From the NCBI RefSeq assembly GCF_019599465.1, contig NZ_RKLR01000002.1, forward strand, positions 372,001 through 436,000: a stretch of DNA of 64,000 nucleotides, in the 5' to 3' direction. Made by a program: the position numbers and the translations under genes. This stretch comes from Haloarcula rubra. Its GTDB lineage: Archaea > Halobacteriota > Halobacteria > Halobacteriales > Haloarculaceae. The notes below the pieces were generated by a model. That model had not been told where the DNA came from. It made no database searches and saw nothing but the letters and a program-made list of their open reading frames with translations. Below, piece after piece: positions 26,717 through 34,753 of this stretch. Numbering within the stretch: the stretch's first letter is position 1; each line of letters opens with the position of its first letter.

Positions 26717-26736
26717 GCAGCGGGATTCGAACCGAG
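26717..26736 (-). other. T-arm-like sequence beside tRNA-Thr (possible tRNA relic)
   Basis: On the minus strand this reads GGTTCGAATCCCGCTGCC, containing the universal T-loop GTTCGAATCC with following acceptor-like bases. The rest of a tRNA is missing and the T-stem does not pair well. Such 3'-tRNA fragments near an intact tRNA can mark past integration, but no integrase is in the window. Confidence 0.35.
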
Positions 26737-26816
26737 AGATGCCGCAGCGCGAACGGAGTGAGGGGCCGTCTTCGCGTCGCCGAAATCTCGGCCGAGACGT
26801 CGCCTGCCGCCCTGTC

Positions 26817-27260
26817 TCACTCCCGCTCTGGTTCGTTGGCCAGCGCCCGGTCGCGCAACTCCTCGCACTTCTTCCCCTTCACGGTCAACTCGGGCACCGG
26901 GACCGGTGTGCCGTCCTCGACGGCGACGAAGGTGGCGTAGGCGCTGGTGGTCTCCTCCGTCTCCCCGGTCCGTGGTTCCTCCCGGGACACCTCGATGCGG
27001 ACACGCACGCTCGTCCGACCGGTCGCGTAGGCGTACGACTCGACGAGCGCGGTGTCGCCGATGGGGATGGGACGCTCGAAGTCGACGCGGGACATCTGGG
27101 CCGTGACGCACGTCTCCTCGGCGGCGCGCATCGCGGACATGGCGCCGATTTCGTCCATCCACTTCATCACGATGCCCCCGTGGGCGCTCTCGTAGTTGTT
27201 GGCGTGGGTCGGCTGGACGCGCTCCCGGTTCACGATGTGGGTATCGGCGATGTTGGGCAT
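26817..27260 (-). CDS. Acyl-CoA thioesterase (hotdog fold)
   Basis: 147 residues resembling the YciA/BACH group of acyl-CoA thioesterases: THANNYESAHGGIVMKWMDEIGAMSAMRAA carries the N/HGG active-site helix, and VDFERPIPIGDTALVESYA and TSAYATFVAVED are the following strands. It hydrolyses acyl-CoA to free acid and CoA; chain length unknown. ATG 27260 gives the normal family start. It lies 42 nt downstream of the AIM24 gene's... upstream neighbour on the plus side, i.e. the AIM24 gene ends the same minus-strand run at 27303. Confidence 0.9.
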   Translation of the reverse strand: MPNIADTHIVNRERVQPTHANNYESAHGGIVMKWMDEIGAMSAMRAAEETCVTAQMSRVDFERPIPIGDTALVESYAYATGRTSVRVRIEVSREEPRTGETEETTSAYATFVAVEDGTPVPVPELTVKGKKCEELRDRALANEPERE

Positions 27261-27302
27261 GGAGCGGGATACAGCGCCCGCGGGTAAAAACGGGTCGTCG
27301 GG

Positions 27303-27971
27303 CTACTGCTGGGGACCGACTTCTTCGAAGGGCTGGACGACGACGAAGCCGTCGGGGTTCGTAAACTCCAGTTGGTACTGCTCGCCGGAGGACTGGCCGA
27401 CCATGTCCGAGAGGCTCCGGTTGACGCTGCTGGAGGGGGAGTTGTCGGCGCTCCAGGCGACGGTCGCCGCCGGGTCCGTTTTGACCGGCGGGGTGAGAAC
27501 GAGCGGGTCGCCGTGGGTCGTGATGGCGACGCTCCCGGGGCCTTCGAGGAAGACGTTCGTCAGGCCGCCGGTCGACGACCCGGCGAGGCTCCCGATGGTG
27601 GAGATGCTGTAGTCGACGCTCGACTCGAAGGCCAACACGTCGTTCCCGTTGACGGAGATGGACTCGCCCTCGTTCAGGTCCATTATCTGTATCTCCTTGG
27701 CCTGGTCGGCGACGTAGAGGTGGCCGGTCCCTTCGACCTCCATCACTGGGGTCCCCTCGCTGGTCGCTTTCGACTTGACGAAGCCGGTCAGGCCGCCCTC
27801 GGCGTTCGACTTCCCGGTGAAGGTGAGGTCGCCGTCGTAGGCGACCATCGCGCCGGCTTTCGTCAGGACGGTCCCGTCGACGGCGACGTCGAGGAGTTTG
27901 TCGTTCTCTAGCTGGAAGGTGTCGCCGCCCTCGTCCGGTCGGTTCGCGCTGATGAATTTGTCGACGTCCAT
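27303..27971 (-). CDS. AIM24/TIGR00266 family protein
   Basis: 222 residues of repetitive beta-strand character typical of the AIM24 fold: FQLENDKLLDVAVDGTVLTK, AMVAYDGDLTFTGKSNAEGG, EVEGTGHLYVADQAKEIQIM and GPGSVAITTHGDPLVL. The family occurs in all domains; the yeast member affects mitochondrial inner-membrane architecture, while prokaryotic members lack a defined role. The ATG at 27971 (MDVDKFISANRPDEGG) fits haloarchaeal relatives. It is followed by the thioesterase gene, same strand after a 42-nt gap. Confidence 0.88.
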   Translation of the reverse strand: MDVDKFISANRPDEGGDTFQLENDKLLDVAVDGTVLTKAGAMVAYDGDLTFTGKSNAEGGLTGFVKSKATSEGTPVMEVEGTGHLYVADQAKEIQIMDLNEGESISVNGNDVLAFESSVDYSISTIGSLAGSSTGGLTNVFLEGPGSVAITTHGDPLVLTPPVKTDPAATVAWSADNSPSSSVNRSLSDMVGQSSGEQYQLEFTNPDGFVVVQPFEEVGPQQ

Positions 27972-28090
27972 GGTATCGGGGCCGAGTGCTCGGCCACGAG
28001 CACCGGTTCGACGCGGGGCGTTGAAACCCTTCTCCCGCCGACCGTCGTCGGTTACCGTTCGGCGGCCGAGAGAGACGCCACCAGCGGGCG

Positions 28091-29065
28091 TCAGAACGGG
28101 AGCGGGAACGGCACCGACCCACGCGAGTACCCCTCGACGCGGCCGTCGGGGCGGTAGCGGAAGACGACGAGGGGTTCGTACCCGACGCTCGGCTTCTCGG
28201 CGTGGACTCGTCGCCACTCGTCGTCGTGGAACGAGGTGCAGTCGACGACCAGAACGGCCCCGGGGTGTGCGGCCAGTTGGTCGCGTGTCTTCGCGTCGCC
28301 AGAGGCTTTCAGCGCCCCGATGGCGGTGTCGACCTGTCGGCGGGTCGGCGGCCGGGGCCGGGTCACCTCGACGAGGGTGTCCTCGACGCGGAAGTCGACG
28401 GAGTGGCCCGACCCGAGTTCTATCTCGGGTTCGATGGCGTTGCCCGAGTCGACGAGCAGTTTCGCGGTGTTGAACTCCCCCATCGTCGCCTGCATCCGCG
28501 AGAGGTCGAACCCCTCGCTGGTGCCGAGTTTACTGGCCATCGTGTAGCGGTACTCGTCTAAGACGCCGGTCGCGAGAAAGTCGTCGTAGAACTGCAGTCC
28601 CTCGGACTGACTGGCGTCGGGAAAGCCGCCGGCGTGGTCGCGGAAGAACGTGCGGGTCGACTCCCGGCCGTCCTTCGAGAGGAAGACGGGGAGGAAGAAG
28701 TGCGCGACCGCCTCGTACTCGGTGAGCCACGGGTCCTCGACCTCTAACTGGGCGAGCAGTTCGCGCTGGGCCCACTCGGAGATGGGGTCGGGCGCCTCGT
28801 CGAACGTGCGTTTGTTCGTCCGCCAGAGCGTCTCCGGCGTCTGTGTGTTGCCCAGCCAGTAGGCCTCGGTCCCGTTCCAGCAGAACAGGGCTAGGTCGCC
28901 GTTGTCCATCTCTAGCCGGCGGGCGGCCCACCCCTCGGGCGGGGCGAACCACGGGCCGTTCAGTTCGGCGCCGAAGGTGTTCTGCAGCGGAGAGAGGAGG
29001 TCACGCCGGACGCGGTCCTCGCTCCAGCGCTCGGTCGAGTAGCGAAATCGAAGTGGGCCAGCCAC
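28091..29065 (-). CDS. Haloarchaeal DUF5784-like protein with PD-(D/E)XK-like motif
   Basis: 324 residues from GTG 29065 (AGPLRFRYSTERWSEDRVRR). The N-terminal two thirds are globular with many aromatic residues. The C-terminal third contains FNTAKLLVDSGNAIEPEIEL, then HSVDFRVEDTLVEVTRPRPP and GAVLVVDCTSFHDDEW. The spacing E...D-(8)-E-x-T resembles the core of restriction-endonuclease-like folds, with Thr in place of the usual Lys, so nuclease activity is uncertain. I recall this as a Halobacteria-only family. The in-frame ATG at 29200 would add 45 residues unlike the rest and overlap the promoter region. Confidence 0.72.
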   Translation of the reverse strand: MAGPLRFRYSTERWSEDRVRRDLLSPLQNTFGAELNGPWFAPPEGWAARRLEMDNGDLALFCWNGTEAYWLGNTQTPETLWRTNKRTFDEAPDPISEWAQRELLAQLEVEDPWLTEYEAVAHFFLPVFLSKDGRESTRTFFRDHAGGFPDASQSEGLQFYDDFLATGVLDEYRYTMASKLGTSEGFDLSRMQATMGEFNTAKLLVDSGNAIEPEIELGSGHSVDFRVEDTLVEVTRPRPPTRRQVDTAIGALKASGDAKTRDQLAAHPGAVLVVDCTSFHDDEWRRVHAEKPSVGYEPLVVFRYRPDGRVEGYSRGSVPFPLPF

Positions 29066-29222
29066 GGCCGTCAGTAGTCGGTCGGTGGTCTTGTGCGTTC
29101 CGCATCCCGGCGTCGGATGGGCCGGAACGGCAGCGAACGGCGTCGAGAGCGCCCGAGCGGCCACTATCTGAACGACCGTTACATTGATACGTACTAACAT
29201 GCAAGTTCGAGTGTGGTAACGT

Positions 29223-29396
29223 ATGTCTATGGGAGCGTATGACGACGACGAACACGAACGCCGTGAGCGCAAGAACAACGAGGTCGACCTGTCGGAGGAC
29301 GACGACCGCACAGCGTATCACGGGACCGTCGACTACGACAGCGGGGAGTCCACCGAAGAACTGCTGGACCAGTTCAAGCAGATCAACTCCGAGTAA
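29223..29396 (+). CDS. Small acidic haloarchaeal protein (57 aa), DUF5786-like
   Basis: Starts MSMGAYDDDEHERRERKNNE, continues with an acidic centre and ends STEELLDQFKQINSE. The opening MGAYDxDEHERRE and the closing helix LLDQFKQI are hallmarks I recognise from a haloarchaeal family of about 60 residues. Highly charged, no cysteine and no membrane helix. The first ATG (29223) is used; the second, two codons on, is equally plausible. Its 3' end overlaps the convergent membrane-protein gene by 14 nt. Function unknown. Confidence 0.8.
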   Translation: MSMGAYDDDEHERRERKNNEVDLSEDDDRTAYHGTVDYDSGESTEELLDQFKQINSE

Positions 29397-30117
29397 CGCC
29401 GGCCCTTCTCGACCGGACCTGTAGCAACGTCACCGACACGGCTGTGACCACCGTGACGGCCGCGACGTGTGCCAGCAGCGCCGCCAGCAACACCGGCTGG
29501 TTCAGGACGAACGGCACGAGCACGAGCTGGAGGACGCCGAACCCCCACGTCTCCAGGTCGGCCCGCTGGAAGACCCGTGCCGTCTCCGGGTCGAACCGGA
29601 AGCGCAGCGACCGCCAGAGGCCGGTGACGCTGGCCCACCACCCCGTGCCGATGCGGTAGCTCACGTCCCAGAGGATGAGCAGCGTCAGGTACACCACCAG
29701 TACCGGGGGGTCCTCGCCGAACAGCGTCGTCACCAGCGGCATCTCTCTGGTCTGTGGGTCGAAGACGAACAGGTGGGTCAGCATCGCGATGTACGCGAGC
29801 ACCGACAGCACCACCTCCATGTTCGAGGAGAACAGCAGCGCCCGGTAGGTGGGCGGGACGTCGATGCGGCGGATGAGCGTGCTGATGCGCAGCATCTCGA
29901 CGCTCCCGATGGTGGCGACGAAGACGACGGCCGTCGCCGCGATGGCGGCGTTCCAGACGTCGTAGTACCACGATAGCCCGACGACGGCCACCTCGAAGAC
30001 GACCAGTTGGATGGCCAGTGCCGCCCACGTCGGCAGCCGAATCCCCGGAAGCGCACCGACGATGCTCTCGTACACCCACGTCTCGCCGTACTCGGGGTGC
30101 GGACTCTCACCGCTCAT
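29383..30117 (-). CDS. Haloarchaeal multipass membrane protein
   Basis: 244 residues with about six hydrophobic helices (WAALAIQLVVFEVAVVGLSW, AIAATAVVFVATIGSVEM, MEVVLSVLAYIAMLTHLFVF, VLVVYLTLLILWDVSYRI and two at the C-terminus). The loop ISTLIRRIDVPPTYRALLFS and FRFDPETARVFQRAD are conserved-looking polar blocks, but no catalytic motif is apparent. The ATG at 30117 overlaps the stop of the upstream epimerase gene (TCAT on the plus strand), indicating an operon with it. Function unknown. Confidence 0.78.
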   Translation of the reverse strand: MSGESPHPEYGETWVYESIVGALPGIRLPTWAALAIQLVVFEVAVVGLSWYYDVWNAAIAATAVVFVATIGSVEMLRISTLIRRIDVPPTYRALLFSSNMEVVLSVLAYIAMLTHLFVFDPQTREMPLVTTLFGEDPPVLVVYLTLLILWDVSYRIGTGWWASVTGLWRSLRFRFDPETARVFQRADLETWGFGVLQLVLVPFVLNQPVLLAALLAHVAAVTVVTAVSVTLLQVRSRRAGVTRS

Positions 30118-31145
30118 TCGGACTCACCGCCCTCAGAGCGGGACGCCGGCGAGTTTCGTGTCCGCGACTCGCTGCCGTCTGGCGGTCGGTCCGACGAGGG
30201 CCGCTGCCCATCGGCCCGCCCGCCGCCGTCGGCGACGGCGGGCACGCGCCGGGTCCCTCTGGTGCCGTCGAGCGCCCGGCCGACGGCCTCGTCGAACGGT
30301 GTCAGCGTCACCGGGACGGCCTGCTGGATGCTGTCGTCGCTCGCCACCACGGGCGTCTTCAGGCCACGGATGAGCGGCTTGGCGACCGTCGAGGGGACGT
30401 CGGTCACCAGTCCGATGGACAGCGCCGACAGCCGCGGACTCAGTATCGGTATCGGGACGATGCGTGGCTCCGCGTCGTGCATCACCTCGCCGGTGCGGCG
30501 GAGTATCTCGGCGTAGGTCATCACCTCGGGGCCGCCGATTTCGTACGTCTCGCCCGCCGTCGACGGGGTCTCGAGGACGCCGACGAGGTACTCGACCACG
30601 TCCTCGATGGCGATGGGGTGACAGTCCGTGCGGACCCACTGCGGCGTCAACATCAGCGGGAGCCGTGCGTTCAGTTCCCGGATGAGACGGAAACTCGCGC
30701 TCCCGGTGCCGATGACGATGGCGGCCCGGAGCGCGGTCAGGTCGTACGCACCGTCGGCGAGGAGGTACTCGACTTCGCGCCGGGACCGGAGGTGCTCCGA
30801 GCGAATCTCCTCGTCCTCGCCGAGGCCGCCCAGATAGACGACCCGGTCGACGCCGGCGTCGTCGGCCGCGGCCCGGAAGTTTCTGGCCGCCCGACGGTCA
30901 CGCTCGGCGTAGTCGTCTCCGGCCCGCATCGAGTGGACGAGGTAGTAGGCGGCGTCGACGCCGTCCAGTGCGGCCTCGAAACTGCCCGGTTCCAGCAGGT
31001 CGCCCGTCGCCACGTCGACGCCGTCGGGCGGGTCGTACGTCGACGGGTCCCTGACGAGGGCGCGGACGTCGTGGCCGGCGGCGCGGAGTGCGGGGACGAG
31101 GTGGCTCCCCACGAACCCCGTCGCGCCGGTCACCAGCACGTGCAT
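30114..31145 (-). CDS. NAD(P)-binding Rossmann protein, NDUFA9/epimerase-like
   Basis: 343 residues of the extended/atypical SDR type. The dinucleotide motif GATGFVGSHLV (7-17) follows MHVLVT directly. Further blocks are VDAAYYLVHSMRAG, RVVYLGGLGED and TALRAAIVIGTGSASF, characteristic of the NmrA/NDUFA9-like SDRs that often lack the classical YxxxK and act as sensors, reductases or assembly factors. A disordered Arg/Ser/Gly tail begins near 290. The ATG at 31145 is preferred over a longer frame. It overlaps the membrane-protein gene by 4 nt. Confidence 0.88.
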   Translation of the reverse strand: MHVLVTGATGFVGSHLVPALRAAGHDVRALVRDPSTYDPPDGVDVATGDLLEPGSFEAALDGVDAAYYLVHSMRAGDDYAERDRRAARNFRAAADDAGVDRVVYLGGLGEDEEIRSEHLRSRREVEYLLADGAYDLTALRAAIVIGTGSASFRLIRELNARLPLMLTPQWVRTDCHPIAIEDVVEYLVGVLETPSTAGETYEIGGPEVMTYAEILRRTGEVMHDAEPRIVPIPILSPRLSALSIGLVTDVPSTVAKPLIRGLKTPVVASDDSIQQAVPVTLTPFDEAVGRALDGTRGTRRVPAVADGGGRADGQRPSSDRPPDGSESRTRNSPASRSEGGESE

Positions 31146-31231
31146 GCTCCACTCACAGCACGGCAAGGGGTTAAAATGCATCCCTGTCGTGCGAACGGGT
31201 CACGCGGACGGGTCGGTGCCCCGGTGTCCGG

Positions 31232-32092
31232 TCACCACCCGGGCGTCGGCGGCGCGCCGTCGTCGTCCTCGACGTCCCGCGCTACTCCGGGGTCCGGCGC
31301 TCGCTCGCCGAGTCCGTCGGCCGCCTCGGCCCACCGGTCGATGGCCCGGCCGGCCCACGAGTCGGCGGCCAGCACCGTCTCCAGCGTCTGCTCGTACCGT
31401 TCGTCGTTGACGACGAGCGTCCCCGGACTCGACGCGGTGGCGACGGCGACGAACTCCGCGCGGTCCGCGGCGGTGAGGGCGTCGTCGCGGAACCGCTCGA
31501 CGGCGCCCGAGACGCGGTCGGGTTCCGGGTGGGCGAACACGCGCTCACCCACCGCGCCCGGACCGAACAGCGGCGTCACGTCCGGTGGGTCGTCGTCGAG
31601 CAAGCGGCGGCCCCCGTGGACGGACTCGACGCGTTCACACTCCGTCTCGGTCTCCAAGAGGAGGTTCTCCCCGGGATAGGTACTGCACGCGTGGGGGTAG
31701 TGCTCACTGTCGTGGATGCGACACTGGAGCGTCGTCGGGTCCAGGAACGCGCAGGTCCGGAGCCACGTCGGCGGCCGGTCGAACGGCGCGACGGGCTTCG
31801 GCGGCTTGCGCAATCCGACGAAGAAGACGGGGCGGCCGTCGATGGCGGCCACGTCGACGCCGGAGAGCGTGACGCTCCGGTCGTCGTCCTCGGCCCGCCA
31901 GAGGCGCGGGCGCAGGGCGTCGCCGTACCCCGCGTCGACGAACCCGCGAACCTCCTCGCGGGAGAGGGGGACGAGGTTGTACGTGTCGTCGAGCGGCTCG
32001 AACGGCCCGCGCCGCTCGTGGTCGATGTCTCGGCCGGTGAGCGGGCGCCAGTCGATGCAACACCCCGCGCACCCTTCGCAGTCGACCTCCAT
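31232..32092 (-). CDS. YkgJ-type cysteine-cluster protein
   Basis: 286 residues. The N-terminal CEGCAGCCIDW and the later TCAFLDPTTLQCRIHDSEHY and HACSTYPGE form the CxxCxxCC...C...C...C pattern of the YkgJ family (putative Zn or Fe-S binding). The C-terminal half is acidic and lacks recognisable motifs. ATG 32092 places the cysteine motif at residue 5; an in-frame ATG at 32119 would add nine residues. Role unknown in any organism I can name. Confidence 0.87.
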   Translation of the reverse strand: MEVDCEGCAGCCIDWRPLTGRDIDHERRGPFEPLDDTYNLVPLSREEVRGFVDAGYGDALRPRLWRAEDDDRSVTLSGVDVAAIDGRPVFFVGLRKPPKPVAPFDRPPTWLRTCAFLDPTTLQCRIHDSEHYPHACSTYPGENLLLETETECERVESVHGGRRLLDDDPPDVTPLFGPGAVGERVFAHPEPDRVSGAVERFRDDALTAADRAEFVAVATASSPGTLVVNDERYEQTLETVLAADSWAGRAIDRWAEAADGLGERAPDPGVARDVEDDDGAPPTPGW

Positions 32093-32158
32093 ACCGTGTG
32101 CTTCGGTGTCGTGTGGCAAAAAGAAAAGGCCCTTATCGCCGTCCTCGCTAGAGAACCT

Positions 32159-32374
32159 ATGGCATCACAGCCCTGTGACGGCTGTGGCGAGAGCGTCTCG
32201 ATAGGTGGCGGTATCGCCAACATCTGGACACAGGAGAGCAGACCGACCGAGGGTATCGTCCTCGAACTCGGCGACGGCACCGAACACTTCCTCTGTTACG
32301 ACTGTATCGACAGGCTTCCCGACGACGCCGAGGTGACTGCCGAGGACGTGGCGGCGCTCTCCGAGGAGTCGTGA
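32159..32374 (+). CDS. Small zinc-binding protein (71 aa)
   Basis: MASQPCDGCGESVSIGGGIA starts the protein, with a second CxxC in EHFLCYDCIDRLPDDA. Two CxxC knuckles 40 residues apart form one zinc site; the rest is acidic. It is divergent from the YkgJ-like gene with 66 nt between starts. It belongs to the large group of haloarchaeal zinc microproteins with no known role. Confidence 0.78.
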   Translation: MASQPCDGCGESVSIGGGIANIWTQESRPTEGIVLELGDGTEHFLCYDCIDRLPDDAEVTAEDVAALSEES

Positions 32375-32487
32375 ATCGCCGTCGCTCGCTGTCGCTCGTT
32401 GTCGTCGTCGGCGCGACGCTGCCGCTCTGGACGTAGTGTTCGATAAAACGCGTCAGACGTGGTCGCTAACGCGACCGGAAATCTGCG

Positions 32488-32682
32488 TTAGTTGCGGACG
32501 ACGTTCGTCGCGCGGGGGCCCTTGTCGGCCTGTTCGATGTCGAATTCGATCTCCTCGCCTTCCTCAAGGTCCGGGCCGCCGACGTCTTCCATGTGGAAGA
32601 AAACGTCCTCGTCCGCGTCCTCAGTCGAGATGAAACCGTAACCGCCTGTGTCGTTGAAGAAATCAACCTTACCGTTTGCCAT
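32488..32682 (-). CDS. cspA: Cold-shock domain protein CspA
   Basis: 64-residue CSD/OB-fold RNA chaperone: ANGKVDFFNDTGGYGFISTE with RNP1 (GYGFIST, 14-20) and RNP2 (DVFFHMED, 26-33), ending GPRATNVVRN. It binds single-stranded RNA and DNA and is often among the most abundant haloarchaeal mRNAs. ATG 32682; a TATA element (TTATACATATA on the minus strand, 32704-32714) is 22-32 nt upstream, so the mRNA is leaderless or nearly so. Confidence 0.96.
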   Translation of the reverse strand: MANGKVDFFNDTGGYGFISTEDADEDVFFHMEDVGGPDLEEGEEIEFDIEQADKGPRATNVVRN

Positions 32683-32703
32683 TGCAAACAAACATACAGG
32701 GGG

Positions 32704-32714
32704 TATATGTATAA
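32704..32714 (-). promoter_or_regulatory. TATA region of cspA
   Basis: Minus strand TTATACATATA ends 22 nt before the cspA start codon, the usual core-promoter position for a leaderless haloarchaeal transcript. The XPD-type helicase is transcribed in the opposite direction from the same 168-nt region. Confidence 0.55.
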
Positions 32715-32850
32715 GGCTTCCGAGGGTACCACTCACACGACCGTCAGGGTGTGAACACGCCTCACGCCGTCGATGGGGCGGGACCCGTCGCCCGACGCTG
32801 CCGGCACCTGACAGGAAAGGTTTACCCCCACCGGTGCGTTGCCTTCTCGC

Positions 32851-34578
32851 GTGTACCCGGCGCGGATTCACGACGAGTTCCCCGCTCCGAGCTACCGCGG
32901 TAACCAGAAGGAGGGCCTCTCGGACGTCCGTGCGGCCTTCGAGAGCGGGAAAGACGTCGTCCTCGTGCGCGCGCCGACGGGAAGCGGCAAGTCGCTGCTC
33001 GCCCGCGCCATCGCGGGGTGTGCCCGCACCGCGGGGGAAGCGAGCGCCGAACAGGTCGTCGACGCCTACTACACGACGCCGCAGGTGTCGCAACTCGACG
33101 ACGTGGCCGAGGACGCCCTCCTAGAGGACCTCTGTGTCATCCGCGGGAAGAACAACTACGACTGCATCCTCCCCGGCGAGACGGACACGCCGGTCAATCA
33201 GGCCCCCTGCGTGCGCGAACGGGAGTTCGACTGTCAGGTGAAACACCGCTGTCCGTACTTCTCGGACCGCGCCATCGCCTCGAACCGCCGCATCGCCGCC
33301 ATGACGCTCGCGTACTTCATGCAGACGGCCGGTAGCGACGTGTTCGGCAAACGGGACGTGGTGGTCGTCGACGAGGCCCACGGCCTCGGCGAGTGGGCGG
33401 AGATGTACGCCACCATCGACCTCTCGCCGTCGACTATCCCGATGTGGTCGGACCTCGACGTGCCGGACCTCGACGGCCTCGACGAGGCCGTTTCCTTCGC
33501 CGAGCGCCTCGAACACGTCACCGAACGCCGCGTGAAGGAACTGCGGGGCAACGCCGAACTCACCCCCGACGAGGTGGCCGAACGCGACTCGCTGAACAAA
33601 CTCCGGAGCGACCTCTCGTGGTTCCAGGAGGACTACCGCGACCCGGAGAGCGCGACGACGTGGGTGGTCGATCAGGCCGACGGCGAGGGATCGCCGGTCA
33701 CCATCAAGCCGATGAACCCCGAGCGGTACCTGAAACACACCGTCTGGGACCGGGGCAACAAGTTCGCCCTCCTCTCGGCGACGATTCTGAACAAGGACGC
33801 CTTCTGTGCCAACGTCGGCCTCGACCCGTCGGACGTCGCTCTCGTCGAGGTGGGCCACACCTTCCCCGTCGAGAACCGCCCGCTGTACGACGTCACGCAG
33901 GGGAAGATGACCTACGACCACCGCGACGACACGCTCCCGAAGGTCGCCCGGCAGATCGTCCGCATCATGGCCCGACATCCCGACGAGAAGGGACTGATAC
34001 ACTGTCACTCCTACGCGATTCAGGAGCAGTTGGACGACCTGCTGACCGACTTCGGCGTCGGCCCGCGGGTCCGAAGCCACGACAAGGAAGACCGGGACGG
34101 TGCGCTGGCGGCCTGGAAGCGCAGCGACAACCCCGACGTGTTCCTCTCGGTGAAGATGGAGGAGGCACTCGACCTGGAGGGCGAGTTGTGTCGCTGGCAG
34201 GTCCTCTGTAAGGCCCCCTACCCGAACACGCGGGACTCGCGGGTCGCCCGGCGACTGGAGGACGGCCAGTGGGGCTGGTACTACCGGACGGCACTCAGAA
34301 CGGTGATTCAGGCCTGCGGACGCGTCGTGCGGGCACCCGACGACTACGGCGCGACGTACCTCGCCGACACGTCGTTACTGGACCTGTTCGAACGCGCCCG
34401 TCACGACATGCCCGACTGGTTCGACGAACAGGTGGTGCGGATGTCCGAACCGGACCTGCCCGACTTCGCGCCGGACCGGGCGCTCTCGGGCGTCAGTGCG
34501 AGCGCGAAACGCCGGCACGACCGCTCTCGCTCGCGGTCGGGCGGCGGCAGTCACCCCCTCTCGGACGTGTGGGACTAG
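32851..34578 (+). CDS. XPD/Rad3-type superfamily 2 DNA helicase
   Basis: About 575 residues; an ATP-dependent 5'-3' DNA helicase for repair. Walker A is APTGSGKS (41-48), motif II is DEAH (174-177), and motif VI is QACGRVVRAPDD near 489-500. Between motifs I and II five cysteines (C95, C105, C120, C128, C134) provide the ligands of the XPD 4Fe-4S domain. The arginine/serine-rich tail is likely disordered. GTG 32851 (VYPARIHDEFPAPSYRGNQ) is the probable start; TTG 32839 is an alternative. Divergent from cspA and overlapping a tiny convergent ORF by 4 nt. Confidence 0.92.
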   Translation: MYPARIHDEFPAPSYRGNQKEGLSDVRAAFESGKDVVLVRAPTGSGKSLLARAIAGCARTAGEASAEQVVDAYYTTPQVSQLDDVAEDALLEDLCVIRGKNNYDCILPGETDTPVNQAPCVREREFDCQVKHRCPYFSDRAIASNRRIAAMTLAYFMQTAGSDVFGKRDVVVVDEAHGLGEWAEMYATIDLSPSTIPMWSDLDVPDLDGLDEAVSFAERLEHVTERRVKELRGNAELTPDEVAERDSLNKLRSDLSWFQEDYRDPESATTWVVDQADGEGSPVTIKPMNPERYLKHTVWDRGNKFALLSATILNKDAFCANVGLDPSDVALVEVGHTFPVENRPLYDVTQGKMTYDHRDDTLPKVARQIVRIMARHPDEKGLIHCHSYAIQEQLDDLLTDFGVGPRVRSHDKEDRDGALAAWKRSDNPDVFLSVKMEEALDLEGELCRWQVLCKAPYPNTRDSRVARRLEDGQWGWYYRTALRTVIQACGRVVRAPDDYGATYLADTSLLDLFERARHDMPDWFDEQVVRMSEPDLPDFAPDRALSGVSASAKRRHDRSRSRSGGGSHPLSDVWD

Positions 34579-34664
34579 AAGAACGCGAACGCGAGTCCGT
34601 AGACGACGGCCGACCCGACCATCAGGAAGGCCAGAAAGACCGCCATCACCTGTTGTCTGTCCAT
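34575..34664 (-). CDS. 29-residue single-span membrane microprotein
   Basis: MDRQQVMAVFLAFLMVGSAV followed by VYGLAFAFF. A polar four-residue head precedes one uninterrupted hydrophobic helix. The coding sequence ends inside the helicase stop region (4-nt overlap, convergent). Comparable haloarchaeal microproteins of about 30 residues with MxRxQ heads are familiar to me, which supports it being real, but at this length chance cannot be excluded. Confidence 0.5.
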   Translation of the reverse strand: MDRQQVMAVFLAFLMVGSAVVYGLAFAFF

Positions 34665-34753
34665 GCACGCCGTTCGGCTGACGGCTAATTAGGCGTTACG
34701 ACGGGCCACGGACGCGGGCATACTGTTAAGACGACCCTACCGTACAATCAGGC

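Noticed and set aside
26717-26736. A second, complete tRNA gene after tRNA-Thr
   Set aside because: Only a T-loop/acceptor-like end is present; D and anticodon arms cannot be drawn, and the T-stem has mismatches.
29066-29200. Upstream ATG at 29200 as start of the DUF5784-like protein
   Set aside because: The added residues do not resemble the rest of the protein and overlap the divergent promoter zone; GTG 29065 gives a compact start.
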